From: Rhynchonema sp. JSB1_4 | Lineage: Eukaryota; Nematoda; Chromadorea; Monhysterida; Xyalidae | Assembly (NCBI GenBank): GCA_030248065.1 | Contig: JASAMV010005338.1 | Coordinates: forward strand, 21,774-85,773 | Reading direction: 5' to 3' | Length of the DNA stretch: 64,000 nt | Shown here: piece by piece, positions 1-11,382 of the stretch | Position numbering within the stretch: position 1 is the stretch's first letter | Layout of the letters: every line of letters begins with the position of its first letter | Notes under the pieces: generated by a model | Database searches by the model: none | Told to the model about the DNA's origin: nothing | The model's input: only the letters and a program-made list of their open reading frames with translations | Made by a program: the position numbers and the translations under genes

Positions 1-2111
1 AACAATATGACAAGCGACATTTTGTGATCATTTGCATGTGACGCCACAGACAGACATGCACCTCGAAAACTGTTGGTGCTGGGTGGTGTGTCATTTGGCA
101 TACTGTTGTAAGTATACACTGTTGTAACTGGATCCTCCATGCATTTATGCAATGAATTGCACATGAAGAGTAAGAAATTTTCGCTTGATGTTTCAAATCA
201 CTTGGTATCGTCACACACTATAATACATTCCATCACCGCAATGAACACTTTCGCAAGTAGTGCATTTCGTGACATCTAAATTTGTGTGGTGCCAACGCTG
301 AACTGTGACCGCGGAGCACAAGCTCGTTCTGAAGCGGTGTGAAGGCAGTACCGTCCCGGGGCCATGCCAATTTCGTTCCTGCCATGTACACGCACAGGTA
401 CTTGCGTCGGTTTCAGTTTACTTTTCGCTCAACCAATCCAAAACATGTCCTCCACACAATTGTGCTTCAGCCACACCGTCAGCAGTCAGGGCATTCCCAA
501 CCCCGAAACAGTGTCTGGGCCTCAAGTGCACATGCGCATTGAGACTGTTTCCCACCGCCTCTTGTTCACTAACGAGACCAGAGTAGTATCTACAATCTGC
601 AGGCTACAGAGCAAGTCCACAAGACTCTGGTTTGGTTAAGACACGTTTCTGTTTCAATTATTCATCAAGACACACACTCTGGCAACTGGTCAGGCCATGG
701 AATTCGCAATGAAAATGAGTACAAACACAATTGAGCCCAAAAGGCCTGCAAGAACATTGCAGGACTTCTGCCACAGGCATGTAAAGTCAAATATTTCAAA
801 TGACAACAAAGGCGGAACGTAAGCTGACAGCAAACTGATGCTTAACCCGTCCATTTCTGTCTAGAACGCGTGACTGGGTTGAAGAATTGTTTTTGACGTT
901 GCTGCCGCTTAACATATTAGTGTCTTTCCTGGAAGTCCATGAAAACGTCAAGGAAGGTATGAAGGTTTCTGAACCCGATCCGCTAAGATAAATTTTTTAA
1001 ATCTTGATTTCCAGCTTTAGGTGGGTCAATATGATGAATGATTTGCACTGGAGTCGTGCCTGTATTTAGCGCCTAAGCAGGTGCGTTTTGCGACCACTTG
1101 AACTGTGGTCCTTGGAACTAAGAATACAGTCGCATCCGATGCTCTCCGTAATTGCACTGCACACCCACCAGTTCGCCTTTACCGAAACAAACGGATTAAA
1201 TTAGAATATTTTTCTATCCAATAATTTTAAACCACAAACAAGGGCAGAAGAGTTGTTCATTTATCCACCGATACGTACAGTAGATGTATAGCAAGCAGTG
1301 GGGAAGACCATCATACATAATTCAAGCCTCAAAACGGCTTCGATTGAGCACACGGGGAGCACCACTGTGAACGATTCATGCGAAGATCTGAACCTCTGTA
1401 TAAGTAGTCGCCTCACTCTCGCACATTCAAGGTTTTCGGCACTTTTTTCCACCCAAGTGGAACACCTCAGCGAGTGGTTTCGTTTACGTTTGACGGATAC
1501 GGAAATGTGTGTCTTTGAGTGCCATCCTTGAATTACTTTGAGCTCCTGTGGGCATATAGCGGGCAATATGGGTAACTGTCGGGTACTCCTGCTGAATGTC
1601 AAGCTCGAGAAATGGATATGTGCATGAAGATAAAGTGGACGTGCACCTAACAAACATGTCTTATTGCGCATTTTTTTGTTTGTGGTTTTGCGGCATTCGG
1701 TGATGACACTAACAGAACAAACAAACAAACATTAAGCGCATTAGTTGTTTGACTGCGTGCGCGGTGTTTGGTTCACGCCAGCCCGTGATCCCTTCAGAAT
1801 AGCCTGCTTCTGTCGCTGTCCATGTATCGGTTTAGTTTTTCACCAATCCCGGCAATGCATCTCCAAGTTACTCTCGCATGTTGTGACATATTTCGACCTT
1901 TATAGTTTTTCTAAATGGTCAAGCTCTGACTTTGCACGACATTTTGACAGCTGCCATCGAATGAGATCATGATGGAACTGTTTCTTGGTTCTCAGTTTGC
2001 AACTGCTAATAAAGTTCCACTTGTGCACGTTTCCGTCATACCTTGCTGCAAACATCATTTTTATACCTTTTTTGACTTCCAGACGAGCGAACACCGACAT
2101 TACAAGTAAAC
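1..2111. other. no gene recognised
   Basis: I see no exon chain, RNA gene or clear repeat here. Open frames are short and lack splice-consistent partners. One copy of the 10-mer TGATGTTTCA lies at 186-195. The stretch probably holds upstream sequence of the EGF-type gene that starts at 2112. Confidence 0.4.
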
Positions 2112-4714
2112 ATGCTCGTCACGTCCCATCGGAGTTTACCCATTTATGCGTGGTTGCTGCTGCCAATTGTCCGATGTGCGTCCCAACCGGTCGCGAAACC
2201 AGTCCGACCTCGGCCCCGACCCAATGATTCATTCCGACTACGTCGATATGGCCATCTTTGCGAACAATGGGCGCGAAACATCAGGGCCAAATGGCTGGCC
2301 TACAGCGCGCCGGGCGCATCGCTCATATTCACAACGGCTGAACAGGTGAAACATCACACACACAGACACTGCTCAAGAAATCATATCTTATTTCTACATT
2401 CGCTCTTGCGACATCAGAGTTGGCTTGAAGACAACAAATTCACAGTAATTCTAGTTTATTGTATCATTGCAATAGTTTTTTGCTGTTATACAGTACTAAG
2501 TCGACGGAATGTCTGACGCTCGCATCCAGGATTACAACTGGCGCGACATGTACGACAGTCTGATGATGGATTGCCGTGACTGTATGGTGTCGGGGCCGCA
2601 GTATCGAAGTTGCAACTACCAAACCTGTCAAAATGGTTAGGATACACCCATACACATTTTTCGTGAAAAAACGTTTGATGGGTGTGTTGCGCCGTTCCAA
2701 GTGACTGCAATCCACAGCAGCTCAATGGTAAAGCGGCAGGGCAGGACTGAGGTTCAAGTCCAGTCAAGAGCATAATGTTTGGTGTGCGCGGTGGTGAAAA
2801 GCCATGTAGTACCAAGTGGCAATCTTTCCATCTCCAACACCCCCAGATCGTGCTATATACGAAGAGCACGAATGTCGGTGCGCACAACATTGGACGGGAA
2901 GTCGATGTCAGATCCCGGTGTGCCTGAATGGATGGCGAAATACGAAGAACTCGTCCAAATGCGATTGTCAACCTTACTGGAGTGGCGTGGCGTGCGAAAC
3001 ATGTGATGGTTGGTGGGATGGGAGATCGCTGGATTTGGGAAAATTATTGGCTCCCAATTAGACATGCTGCTGACACCCAAAGGTGTGTTGCTTGTCAATC
3101 AACCTTTTTGTTCTTTCAAAAACCGGCATTTACGCACAGTCAAAGCGAACTCGCTGGGCGAAATTAAACTTGATGACCGGGTCCCACCCGTCCGCTCTTT
3201 CCTTTGGGTACGATATTTTCCGCATTGAGAATACATTAGGTATCTCCATAATTTTTGATGCCACCAACTTCGACCATTCCCAACCAGCTACCGAAAAACT
3301 TTCAAGCTGATCGAAAATTGCAGCATTAGTAAATGTGGAAATATCTATAATGCAGAAAGTCACGTTACTGGTACAATACCGGACAGATCACAAAGTTTGA
3401 TGTCGCGCATTGTTCATGCCCTATGATCGCTACATCGGCACTGATTTGTCGCATTTCTTCCAAAAGGACACTCCTTGAGCAGTTCCCTGGAAAGCCTTCT
3501 AAGAAAACGCAAGGTCAGGAAATGCAAGTCCTGGGTTTCCATCGTTGAAAATGCCGACTTAAAAGAGCCCTTCAATTTATTGTCCAGCCTCGCCGTTCAT
3601 TTGTCGTCCCGCCAACTTGATTCGTTTGCTGACCGCATCCGTGTTTCTTTTGTTGATCGTTGGCGCCATGTCACTGCTCTGCACCGAACTCTGTCGATTC
3701 CCCCAGGTTCGTGGCACGATGCGCTCAATCCGCGTCAAATACAAAGAAAAAGAAACTTATACAGCAGCAGTATCCTATTTTGTCTGTGCAGCAGTGTATT
3801 GAGGTGACGTGCAGGGCTTGGCATTTTCAGCCAGTAATTCTGAGGAGTATGAAACACGCAGGTTGTGTGTTTGTGTTGCGCCATCGTCGACGGCTGGCAA
3901 TGGCGACGTCGTGCTTCACATTCGGCATCGATGCTGAGTGATCGAAGTCTGGCTGGATCGTTTGTTGAAGGTCGCTATTCAATATTCACACATTGATCAC
4001 AACCCGAATGAAACTGTCCAGGTGATGTTTCCCATTATTTCAGCACCCATCCGACTGAATCTGCGTCGCAAACGCGAATGTGACGAGCTCTGTCACCCGA
4101 TTCACACATTGACCCCGATGAGCCCCGATGGTGGTGGTGGTGACCCGACATCCTCATACTTCACTGCCGATGGACGAGGGTCGATGCCGACGACAGCCCT
4201 GGTCGTCAATCCACATTTGCAGATGCTCACCAAGCAGGAGCGACTGCAGGTTCCGGGCACAGGTGCCAGGCTTGAGTGGCTCCATATTTTGATAAGTGGT
4301 GCCGAACAATTGAGAGTCCGTTTAGAGACCCAGACCAGTTGATGACAATTTAGAATTATGAGCAGCAGCAGAACTATTTTGACCATGGCCTCACAAATGA
4401 GCAGGCTATTGATTTTGTTCCATTGGCTGTCTCCTAGTTTGTTCGTGCGTACGTCTGCACTCAAGTACGTGCAGATTGTGTTGGGCTTCAGATCCATTCG
4501 TTTTTAGCTCTGCTTTTTTATTATGGTCACTATCAATAGCCAACGTTTGCAGACAATTCTGGAGGTGGAAGCGAGTCTACGTCATCTGACAGGAGGGGAC
4601 ACGACCAACAGCACTGACGTCAGTGAAACGTCCAGTCGGTCAAATGTCACCAATCACACGCCAATAGACAATGAAACATTGCACACTGTGACCATCATTG
4701 AGGATAGTGTCTGA
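2112..4714 (+). CDS. EGF-type single-pass membrane protein
   Basis: Six or more exons. Exon 1 (2112-2345) starts with a hydrophobic leader (YAWLLLPIVRC), read as a signal peptide. Exon 2 (2530-2635) and exon 3 (2847-3008) join in phase and give a cysteine-rich stretch with two EGF-like endings (CRCAQHWTGSRC and CDCQPYWSGVAC). An exon at 3588-3706 encodes the membrane span (LLTASVFLLLIVGAMSLL). Exons 4044-4249 and 4553-4714 give a cytoplasmic tail rich in Ser, Thr and Gly that ends in EDSV, which could bind a PDZ domain. Exons between 3009 and 3587 are unresolved: candidate pieces lie near 3154-3234 and 3390-3540, but their phases do not all agree, and the step from 3706 to 4044 also changes phase. 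A cell-surface receptor or ligand is inferred; I cannot name the family. Confidence 0.65.
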
Positions 4715-5014
4715 CTATGCTTGTCATCTGACGCTGTCTTCTTTTGGAATTTTTCAAAATTGTTGTGTTTTGTTCAAGTTTTCTCGGTCACAAACGAAAA
4801 AATTCTATGGACTAAATCTTCATGTCCAGAGCAGAGTTCACGGTTGAAACCTCAACTCAAGACCACCTGACCAGCGAACAAACCAACACCATTTTATGAC
4901 ACAGGTACCTACACAGGGGTACATAGAGAGAGTAGAATCTCCAGAAGTCCAGCGACCACACGTCATGGAAATATACAGCAAATACTGTTGAAATTGAAAG
5001 GAAATGCTATCGAA

Positions 5015-5193
5015 TCACACTCCCATGCCGTATTTTCTGGGAATGTAGTGTTTGTTCATCATCAACATGATCACTTTCTGCACATGTTTGCTTGTTCGCA
5101 GTTGGTCCTTCAAGTCCGGGTTGTCGCGCAGCGTCGCATACAATTTGGTGGCGGGCAGCTCGAGGAGGTAGTCGATCGGCACCTGCCGTCGTA
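5015..5193 (-). CDS. terminal exon of an unrecognised gene
   Basis: On the minus strand an acceptor (gagtccag) is followed by about 58 codons ending in TGA at 5015-5017. The segment contains VPIDYLLELPATKLYATL and ends in HYIPRKYGMGV. It has a balanced, globular amino-acid composition and a clean stop, as expected of a real last exon. Upstream exons on this strand, above 5250, were not found, and no family was recognised. The match is limited to coding character. Confidence 0.45.
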
Positions 5194-6475
5194 CTGGACT
5201 CGCTATCGTCAGCAAAATTTTGTCGTCGTCTCAAATATTGATAAAAAATTCAATATAATACAGTACAGCACCTGGTGATCGGATCGGATCATAATGTCAC
5301 GTCTTGGTCACGCGTGATTCTTGCATTTTAATGGATATTAAGAAGTTCACTGTAGCCACTAAATTCGTCCAGCTTAAAAGTCATTCATTTTAGGTCGGGG
5401 AGTATCTTTTGCGCTATTCGAAATTAGTGGCATCACTAAATTTCTTGACATCCTTAATTAAAAAAAAGTCGCGAGCTGCCCGCGATTAAGGCAAGTCTGG
5501 TCCGATCCGATTTGATCACCAAGTTTCATATCGCTCGTAGTATCAACATCCGGTGTGCCTCTAAAGAATATTCATTAACCCACCAAGCTGCAGGTCAAGA
5601 TAATACAGTATACATATTCTCCATGTAGGTCACAATAAATGAAGAGCGCCCGAAAAATTACATATTATATTTCCTTAATGTTGCACAGCACCCGCCCACC
5701 TTGGTCACTGTCGGTTGCGGCACGCACACACGTTTGACTGCTCAGCACCAATACGTAGATCGTGACAGCACACAGTGATTGAGTGATTGGGACCATTGTC
5801 GCACTTTAGCAGGTTGCCAAATTTGATCGTTTTTGTCGCAGGTCTTTCGAAATGTACCTGACGAGTAAAGCCCAGATTACAGACAGATTCGCAGATACCT
5901 ACGTACATATCGATCCTTACAACTGATGCATGGCACAAAAATCTAAAACATAAAACTTGACCAACACACGTGCAAAATGTGGTGTTCCAAGGGGTCGCAT
6001 TTGGTCTGTAACCCAGGATGCATAACTGCTGTATAGGAAACACACATCGTTTCAATAGCCGAACGCCCAAGGCAAAAGGTTTTCAGAAAAGTGTTGCCTA
6101 TTGTCTCTCGTGCATGGTGGCGCTGAGTCACTGGCTTTCAAGTTTCAAGCTTCGGAAGTCACATTGATGTTTGCAAATAAATACTTTATACATAACAGGT
6201 TATACATAATGAGCTACTAATTGTAAGATCATGCAACACTGGCTTTCGGCTTCAAGCTTCCGAAGTCGCACTTGATGTTTGTAAATACAGTATAATACTT
6301 GAGGCAAGAGTTACATAATGAGGTTTTAATATTAACATCATGCATCCAAGTTTAATCTGGCGTGCCATAGTCAAGGATCTCACTTCGACCAAATTACAAC
6401 GGTCCTAATCAACGCGGAACTTTGGAAGATTTTGGGTGCATACAGTGTATATTGCGTCCAAGAGTATGTATACAG
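5194..6475. other. no gene recognised
   Basis: The DNA is AT-rich with scattered short repeats. Two similar segments near 6125-6180 and 6238-6300 share 'ctggctttc' followed by 'aagcttc' and 'gaagtc', suggesting a local duplication. No convincing exon was found. Confidence 0.35.
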
Positions 6476-7536
6476 TGAGCAAATTCATCCCAGAAAAGAT
6501 TGACCAACACAACTTCGACAATGCCAGTTTTTTCAGCACGGATGCCTTTGCTGAGTGGACGAACGGGTATACGTGACCAGTTACTCAAAATGCGCATGCA
6601 TATGTGGAATCGTGGCACGGGTGGGTGGGCAATCAGACAGTGAACACATTATAGTATGAAAGCAGTCGATTTGTCCCCGCCACCGCCACCGTGCGACTTG
6701 TGCCAGGTGATTATATTAACGCCAAAAACGAAAACAAAAGCACTTTATTACAATCTATGCTAATCCGACCGCAAAGTTTGTAAAAAGCTGCACGTTTTGT
6801 TTACTCAGACTTCTAAGCATACGAATCAGCATTGAAAAAATTTGTGGAACATATTAGATAACAATATGCAAAGCATCTGCACGATAATGCGTGACCGTCC
6901 GTGCATACTGTGTCAGCGCGTAACACCAACAACGTGAACATGAGCGTATCACGAGCCACTTGGTGATAAAAGAGACGTGATCATCCAAGACTTTCAAAAT
7001 CGCACGTACAGTATTGCACATCTTTGTATTATAGACGGGACGTGGAGCGCGAAAATTCTAGTGGATACTCCCACAATTCGTAGGCCAGATTTACTCAGAG
7101 ACGTGCTCAGGTTTACATAGATCGTCGTCAAACCAGGTACGTATGTACGCTGGCCCAGGACGGTACAAAAGCTTGTCAGCGCGACGTTTGGCCTCCGGGC
7201 CCAGTGAGCGTCAAGCCTGAGCCAAAATCAGGCTAATTCATGTGGTCAACTAAAGTTGTCAACTTTTGGTCGTCAACTCAAATAGCCCTGAACGAGTGCG
7301 TGAAACGTGTAATATATGCACAGGGCTTTATGATTGAGTTGTTGACAATCTGGAGTTGACCACATATCAATAAGTCCAAAATCAAGCCTGCTCTTGAGTG
7401 TACCGGTTGCCATAACACCGTCCCTGGGCAATGAACACGGACAGTTTATGGTGCCTACTGCAACTGCAATGTATAGATCATGGAGTTACTGGGCATATAT
7501 ACACACGTGCAAAATCGACAAAGAAAACAGGCTATA
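6476..7536 (+). CDS. unrecognised multi-exon gene (partial)
   Basis: Four exon candidates agree in phase: 6476-6566, 6666-6706, 7035-7110 and a terminal piece from about 7492 to a TAA at 7534-7536. They encode FIPEKIDQHNFDNASFF, then TATVRLVP, then DGTWSAKILVDTPTIRRPDL, then a short tail. Each junction has an AG acceptor and GT donor, and the phases (2, 1, 2) match across all three introns. The 5' exon is missing. I do not recognise the family. The last intron (7111-7491) contains a 127-bp inverted repeat. The chain could still be chance, since the exons are short. Confidence 0.4.
7240..7366. repeat. short inverted-repeat element
   Basis: The left end reads atgtggtcaact, then gtcaactcaaatagccctg; the right end is the imperfect complement (cagggctttatgattgagtt, then gttgaccacat). 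This is an imperfect hairpin of about 127 bp, resembling a very small MITE. No target duplication was identified. Confidence 0.5.
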
Positions 7537-7625
7537 AATATGATGTGAGCGGCTATTTTCGGACATATTACGTCACAGAAGAGGGTAGGCTGAATCAAAT
7601 AAAAGGTTATACATTAGTTACTGTG

Positions 7626-8035
7626 AGACAAGGGAGGATCTAGGGGGCCACAGGGGCCATGGGCCCCTTTGTTCAAATTGGCCCCCGAACGGGGCACCGT
7701 TTTGGAAAAAAGAAGGAAAAAGACCTCCCTAAGTCGCAGAACGTTCACTCTGAAACACTTGAAAGTCCAAAAATCGCTCACTTCGAGCATCAAATGCACC
7801 CCATGCTCAAGGAAATTTGACGTTCGCGCGAGTCAAATGGGTCAAAATTTCGCGCGCTTCACCCACCTTGGCTTGTAACATGTTGCACACCTGCGCAGTA
7901 TTTGATGCAAAAGGCGCCTAATTCGAAACAAACACCAGATGAAACTACTGACTTTTCAAAAATGGAACCAGCACTATAGATAAAATTGACTTTTTGGATT
8001 TGGCCTCTCCCTCGGCTAAAAGCTGTATTAGCCAC
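7626..8035 (+). repeat. dispersed repeat family A, copy 1
   Basis: This copy starts with a GGGGGCC-rich segment (gatctagggggccacagg). It continues through 'gaaggaaaa', 'ttcactctgaaacactt' and 'caaaatttcgcgcg', and ends near 'actttttggatttggcc'. The same order of blocks recurs at 16200-16570 and 16905-17215. The copies are diverged by substitutions, so the family is old. I see no coding capacity. It resembles short non-autonomous repeats, but the class is undetermined. Confidence 0.6.
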
Positions 8036-8091
8036 AGCTGTGTGATCACTTGTGAAGGACAAGAGCACTGATAAACACGATTATGTGTCAT

Positions 8092-8190
8092 TTCCTCGCG
8101 TGAGAAAGTTCCTTGCGTGAACATTCTCATCGCGTGTGACTTTTCCTTGCGTACATTTTCCTCGTGCTGCGACACTTCCTCGCGTCCATA
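8092..8190 (-). repeat. short repeat cluster, core CGCGAGGAA
   Basis: Read on the minus strand, about six imperfect units of roughly 15-20 bp carry the core GCGAGGAA or GCAAGGAA, followed closely by GTC or TTC. A second cluster with the same core lies on the plus strand at 10493-10648. Confidence 0.55.
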
Positions 8191-8879
8191 GTTAAGGAAT
8201 ATTTGAAGTTTCCTCCTTATCAATCACCATAAGCAAGCCATGAAGCTATCAAAATCTCCGCATGACTTCAGCTTCCAGATACCTAATAACCCATTGCAGA
8301 AAGAACCACGAAGTTGGCGCGAAACACGAAATAAATAAAAACTTGCATATTTGTGTTCACAGCTCGTTTATTACCTACTTTACTGAAAGTGACTTTTTGC
8401 AAAGTTGCGGAGATTAAGCTTATGGTGGGAGATAGAAACGTGCGATGGTATGAAAAGTATGTATCAATGGAATCCGCTGCTCCATCTGCGTGCGATGGTG
8501 CAAAGTACAATGCTATCTGAACAAGTGGGAAGCCGTGAAGCCATCAACAGCAATTGCATGCACATGTATACAGTATGTACATAGGTATGTACCCAAGACA
8601 CCACCACCATCAAGATGTTGCAGCCAAGCGCACACGCACGTAAACACTGCCGAGGATCAGCCAGAGGATGTACACGACGCGAACACAGAATTTGAACAAC
8701 CGCCTCACACCCTTTTGCAACATTAACAGTCGACGGATTATGTTCAAACTTGAGACTGGCGGCCTGTGCGTGCACATTGTGTGCCTTGTCAGCCAGTGTT
8801 GTTTGCAACGCAGTGCTGTGCTTTTGCTTTGTTTGCGCATCTGAAAATCTTTTTTGATGTTTATTTTTCCGCTTTTCAG
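8191..8879. other. no gene recognised
   Basis: Overlapping open frames on both strands lack splice-consistent neighbours. The last 20 bases are a pyrimidine-rich acceptor leading into the exon at 8880. Confidence 0.35.
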
Positions 8880-10270
8880 CATTGGAATGTTCGGAACACA
8901 AGCCCGTAACAAGGGCAGAGACTTCGGTCCAGCGATCCAGGACCATTTGAATGTCAGAAAAGACGCAACAATTTTCCCGTTTCACTCAGCCCGGCATCAT
9001 GACGTTGTGTACGAATTCGCAGTCAGGAACACGTACAAGAATGGAACGCAACGCTGTGCATGTCTTGGATGTGAGAAAGCACATTGGGTACGGTTATGAT
9101 TGGATTCTTTGACTAGTTTAGCGCTGTTATCATGCCCATCGACAGAAGTGAGTAGATTATAAGGTGACACTGAGCATTGATTACCATTTTTGGCATGGTC
9201 GTTCTTGTGGTCATGTGTCATGTCTTGCCTTGTGTTCCATACCTTTCATCTTCATTTGTTTTCAGAAACAGAAAGCGATTGATCAGAAGAAGAACAAACA
9301 AGACTACAAGAATCTGAAGATCGCTAGGGTGTCGGTCAAAAATGGACGATTCGTGGACACCGACCCCGATTACCCGGAGCACGACAAACAGGGAAATCCA
9401 CATTGTTGCACGTTCAAACAAAAGGAGGTTGCGGTTGTGAGCAGACAGAAGTACAGTTTCGAGTCCCCAAGTCTTTCTCCACAGTCTTGTCTTTATTGGG
9501 TCTCATCAGATCAATTTACATGTGAGCAACTAACTCGCGCTGATGTTTCAGGCAAAAATGCAAAGAACTACAAACAAATGGTCAGGTGCCACTAAAGGCC
9601 TGGGACAACATGACCGACCAAGTCCGAAATCAGTACGCTGGTCAACCATCGAAAATCAGCGTATGGGTGTGTCTATTCGCCAGACCACATCACCTCCCGT
9701 TCTCGGAAGTTCCGACCGCGGAACACAACGTCACGCACCCTCCTCCACTCGAGAAGGTTCCGTTCGTTTCATCCGACCCGGCTCCACGCCGCTATCGGAC
9801 TATCACGTCATCGGCTCACCACTTGTGAACTCTGAACCGCCACACCAAACGTATGCTCCCGGAAGGACTCGAACCTCCGACCTCCCAGCCACCAGGCCTG
9901 GATAGCCAGTTGCTCTACCAACTGAGCTACGGGAACGCGGTCTGGCTGCGGCTCAGAATCACTCATAAACCCAACTCACGCACGTTCAATACACAGTGCA
10001 CCGCAGCACACACACATAATACCGGTCCGTTCGTTATACGCCTCGACGCGTATGGGTGTGTGTCTATTCGCCAGACCACATAAGGGTATGTACCTATACT
10101 GCGTTTTCATTGCAGGTACTGTCGTCCCGCAAGCAGCTCGAATATTTCCGAATTGCCAATCAAATCAGTGCGGATGGCACGTTCGATGCACACCCAGAAA
10201 AGGATATTTTCGCACAACTTTACGTCATCAATGCCGTCAGAGAGCAGTATGAGAAGCGAAACGAAGTGTA
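8880..10270 (+). CDS. zinc-finger-like protein, unrecognised family
   Basis: Four phase-consistent exons: 8880-9087, 9266-9450, 9552-9660 and 10126 to about 10270. The first encodes FPFHSARHHDVVYEF, then TQRCACLGCEKAHW. The second is lysine-rich and contains PDYPEHDKQGNPHCC. The third contains VPLKAWDNMTDQVRNQY, and the fourth KQLEYFRIANQISADG. The C-x2-C and H/C pattern is reminiscent of FLYWCH or BED-type fingers found in transposase-related nuclear proteins, but I could not place it in a family. The 5' end (ATG) and 3' end are uncertain: the last exon may stop at a GTGTAT donor at 10271 or run on to a stop at 10385. Intron 3 (9661-10125) is almost wholly a tRNA-derived element. Intron 2 ends with TGATGTTTCAG. 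Confidence 0.55.
9661..10080 (-). mobile_element. tRNA-derived SINE-like element, copy 1
   Basis: On the minus strand, 9855-9936 resembles a tRNA. It has a 7-bp acceptor stem, a D arm with a perfect A box (TAGCTCAGTTGG) and a T arm with a perfect B box (GGTTCGAGTCC). The anticodon region is too long and does not fold normally, so it is not a working tRNA. A tail of unrelated sequence follows. A second copy on the plus strand at 21474-21735 shares the head, tRNA-like core and early tail. A 31-33-bp segment containing tattcgccagaccacat is present at both ends (about 9660-9692 and 10049-10081). Confidence 0.7.
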
Positions 10271-10492
10271 TCGTGTCAAATGTTGGTTTTTTATATTTTG
10301 TGTACATGTATATTGTACACGTGTTGTATTCTGGTTATGTTGCAAAATGTTGTATCGAAGTTTCAATCGGTTCTTTTTAATTTGAGCAAATAACTGTGGA
10401 ATAAACAAAACAGTTAATATTGAACCAGCATATACATACGCAACAATCCATTAATCGAAATACTGATGGGTTGGTTGCCCTTGGTCACCGCT

Positions 10493-10648
10493 CACGCACG
10501 CGAGGAAGTGTCCTGGGGTCAATCTGTCCAGGTACGGTAGCACACGCGAGGAAAAGTCGCAGCGCGAGGAGAATCTGGCTTCACGTGAGGAACTTTCCCA
10601 CGCGAGGAACTGACACAGGCAAGGAAAAGTCGCAGCGCGAGGAACTGT
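10493..10648 (+). repeat. short repeat cluster, core CGCGAGGAA, second site
   Basis: At least six units carry GCGAGGA, or a one-base variant such as CGTGAGGAA or GCAAGGAA. The spacing is irregular, and the units often occur as cacgcgaggaa or agcgcgaggaa. This is the same motif as at 8092-8190, on the opposite strand. Confidence 0.55.
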
Positions 10649-10852
10649 CCCCGGACCATAAACACAGACCACGTGGTTTTCGAGCTTCTCTCGGGATGCA
10701 CGACAAATAAACTGATCAGACCAGACATTGCAGTCACTTACATATGGTAAGCACGCATACAGTTAGCGATCACAGTACTCATGTTTGTACTGCTATACAT
10801 ATGTAAGTCGGCAACACAGCGGTATGTAAACATATTTATATCTTACTGTATG

Positions 10853-11175
10853 TATAGTCCGTCCATCAGCTCATGTCACTCTGTGATGCTGTTGGCCGAC
10901 TTGTTCCCTTCCTCCACATTCTAATGAAAGAGAAATTCAGTTTCCGAAAAAAATTATTATGGCTCCTAAATTGCGGTTTTTATGAAATCGTCGTGTTTTA
11001 TCGATTTTAATTTAATTTTAAATTTGATCGAATTCAATCTTTTTCGACACATTTTATTATTTTTTTAGTTTTTTTGTAAAATCGCTCACACTCAATTTCT
11101 CTTTCATTAGAGCGTGGAGGAAGGGAACAAACCAGCAAGCAGCAACCCAAAGTGCCATGAGCTGGTGGACGGATG
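10853..11175. mobile_element. MITE family D, copy 1
   Basis: The terminal inverted repeats are long (about 90 bp, imperfect). The left end reads tatagtccgtccatcagctc and continues through gacttgttcccttcctcc and aatgaaagagaaatt; the right end is its complement. The centre is AT-rich. It matches the element at 30413-30737 along most of its length, and the termini of a third element at 42299-42666. Confidence 0.8.
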
Positions 11176-11382
11176 TACAGTACCGGGTGCAATTCTAGGC
11201 TGAAAGTTGAAGTCGCGTGCACGCGCGTGCGAAACAGTGCAAAGTATAGGCAAAAGTCGAAGTAACTTCGCGTGCACGCGAAGTTTTGCGCGTGCGCTGG
11301 CGTGCGCTCCCGATGTTTTAGCACTAGGAAGTCGCGTGCACGCGACTTCAACTTTCAGCCTAGAATTGCACCCGGAACTGTA
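11176..11382. repeat. GC-rich palindrome next to MITE D
   Basis: Arms of about 50 bp start with tacagtaccgggtgcaattc and run through gaaagttgaagtcgcgtg; the right arm is the near-perfect complement. The middle repeats cgcgtgcacgcg several times and can fold on its own. Its left end touches the right end of MITE D, so the two may be one composite element. Confidence 0.7.

Noticed and set aside
9700..9830. A hammerhead ribozyme in the SINE tail (ccgatga and gaaac on the minus strand)
   Set aside because: The first core needs CTGATGA, and the intervening sequence does not form stem II, so the fold is not supported.
9855..9936. A functional tRNA gene
   Set aside because: Acceptor, D and T arms pair well, but the anticodon region is about ten bases too long and does not form a proper loop, and a diverged copy has the same fault.
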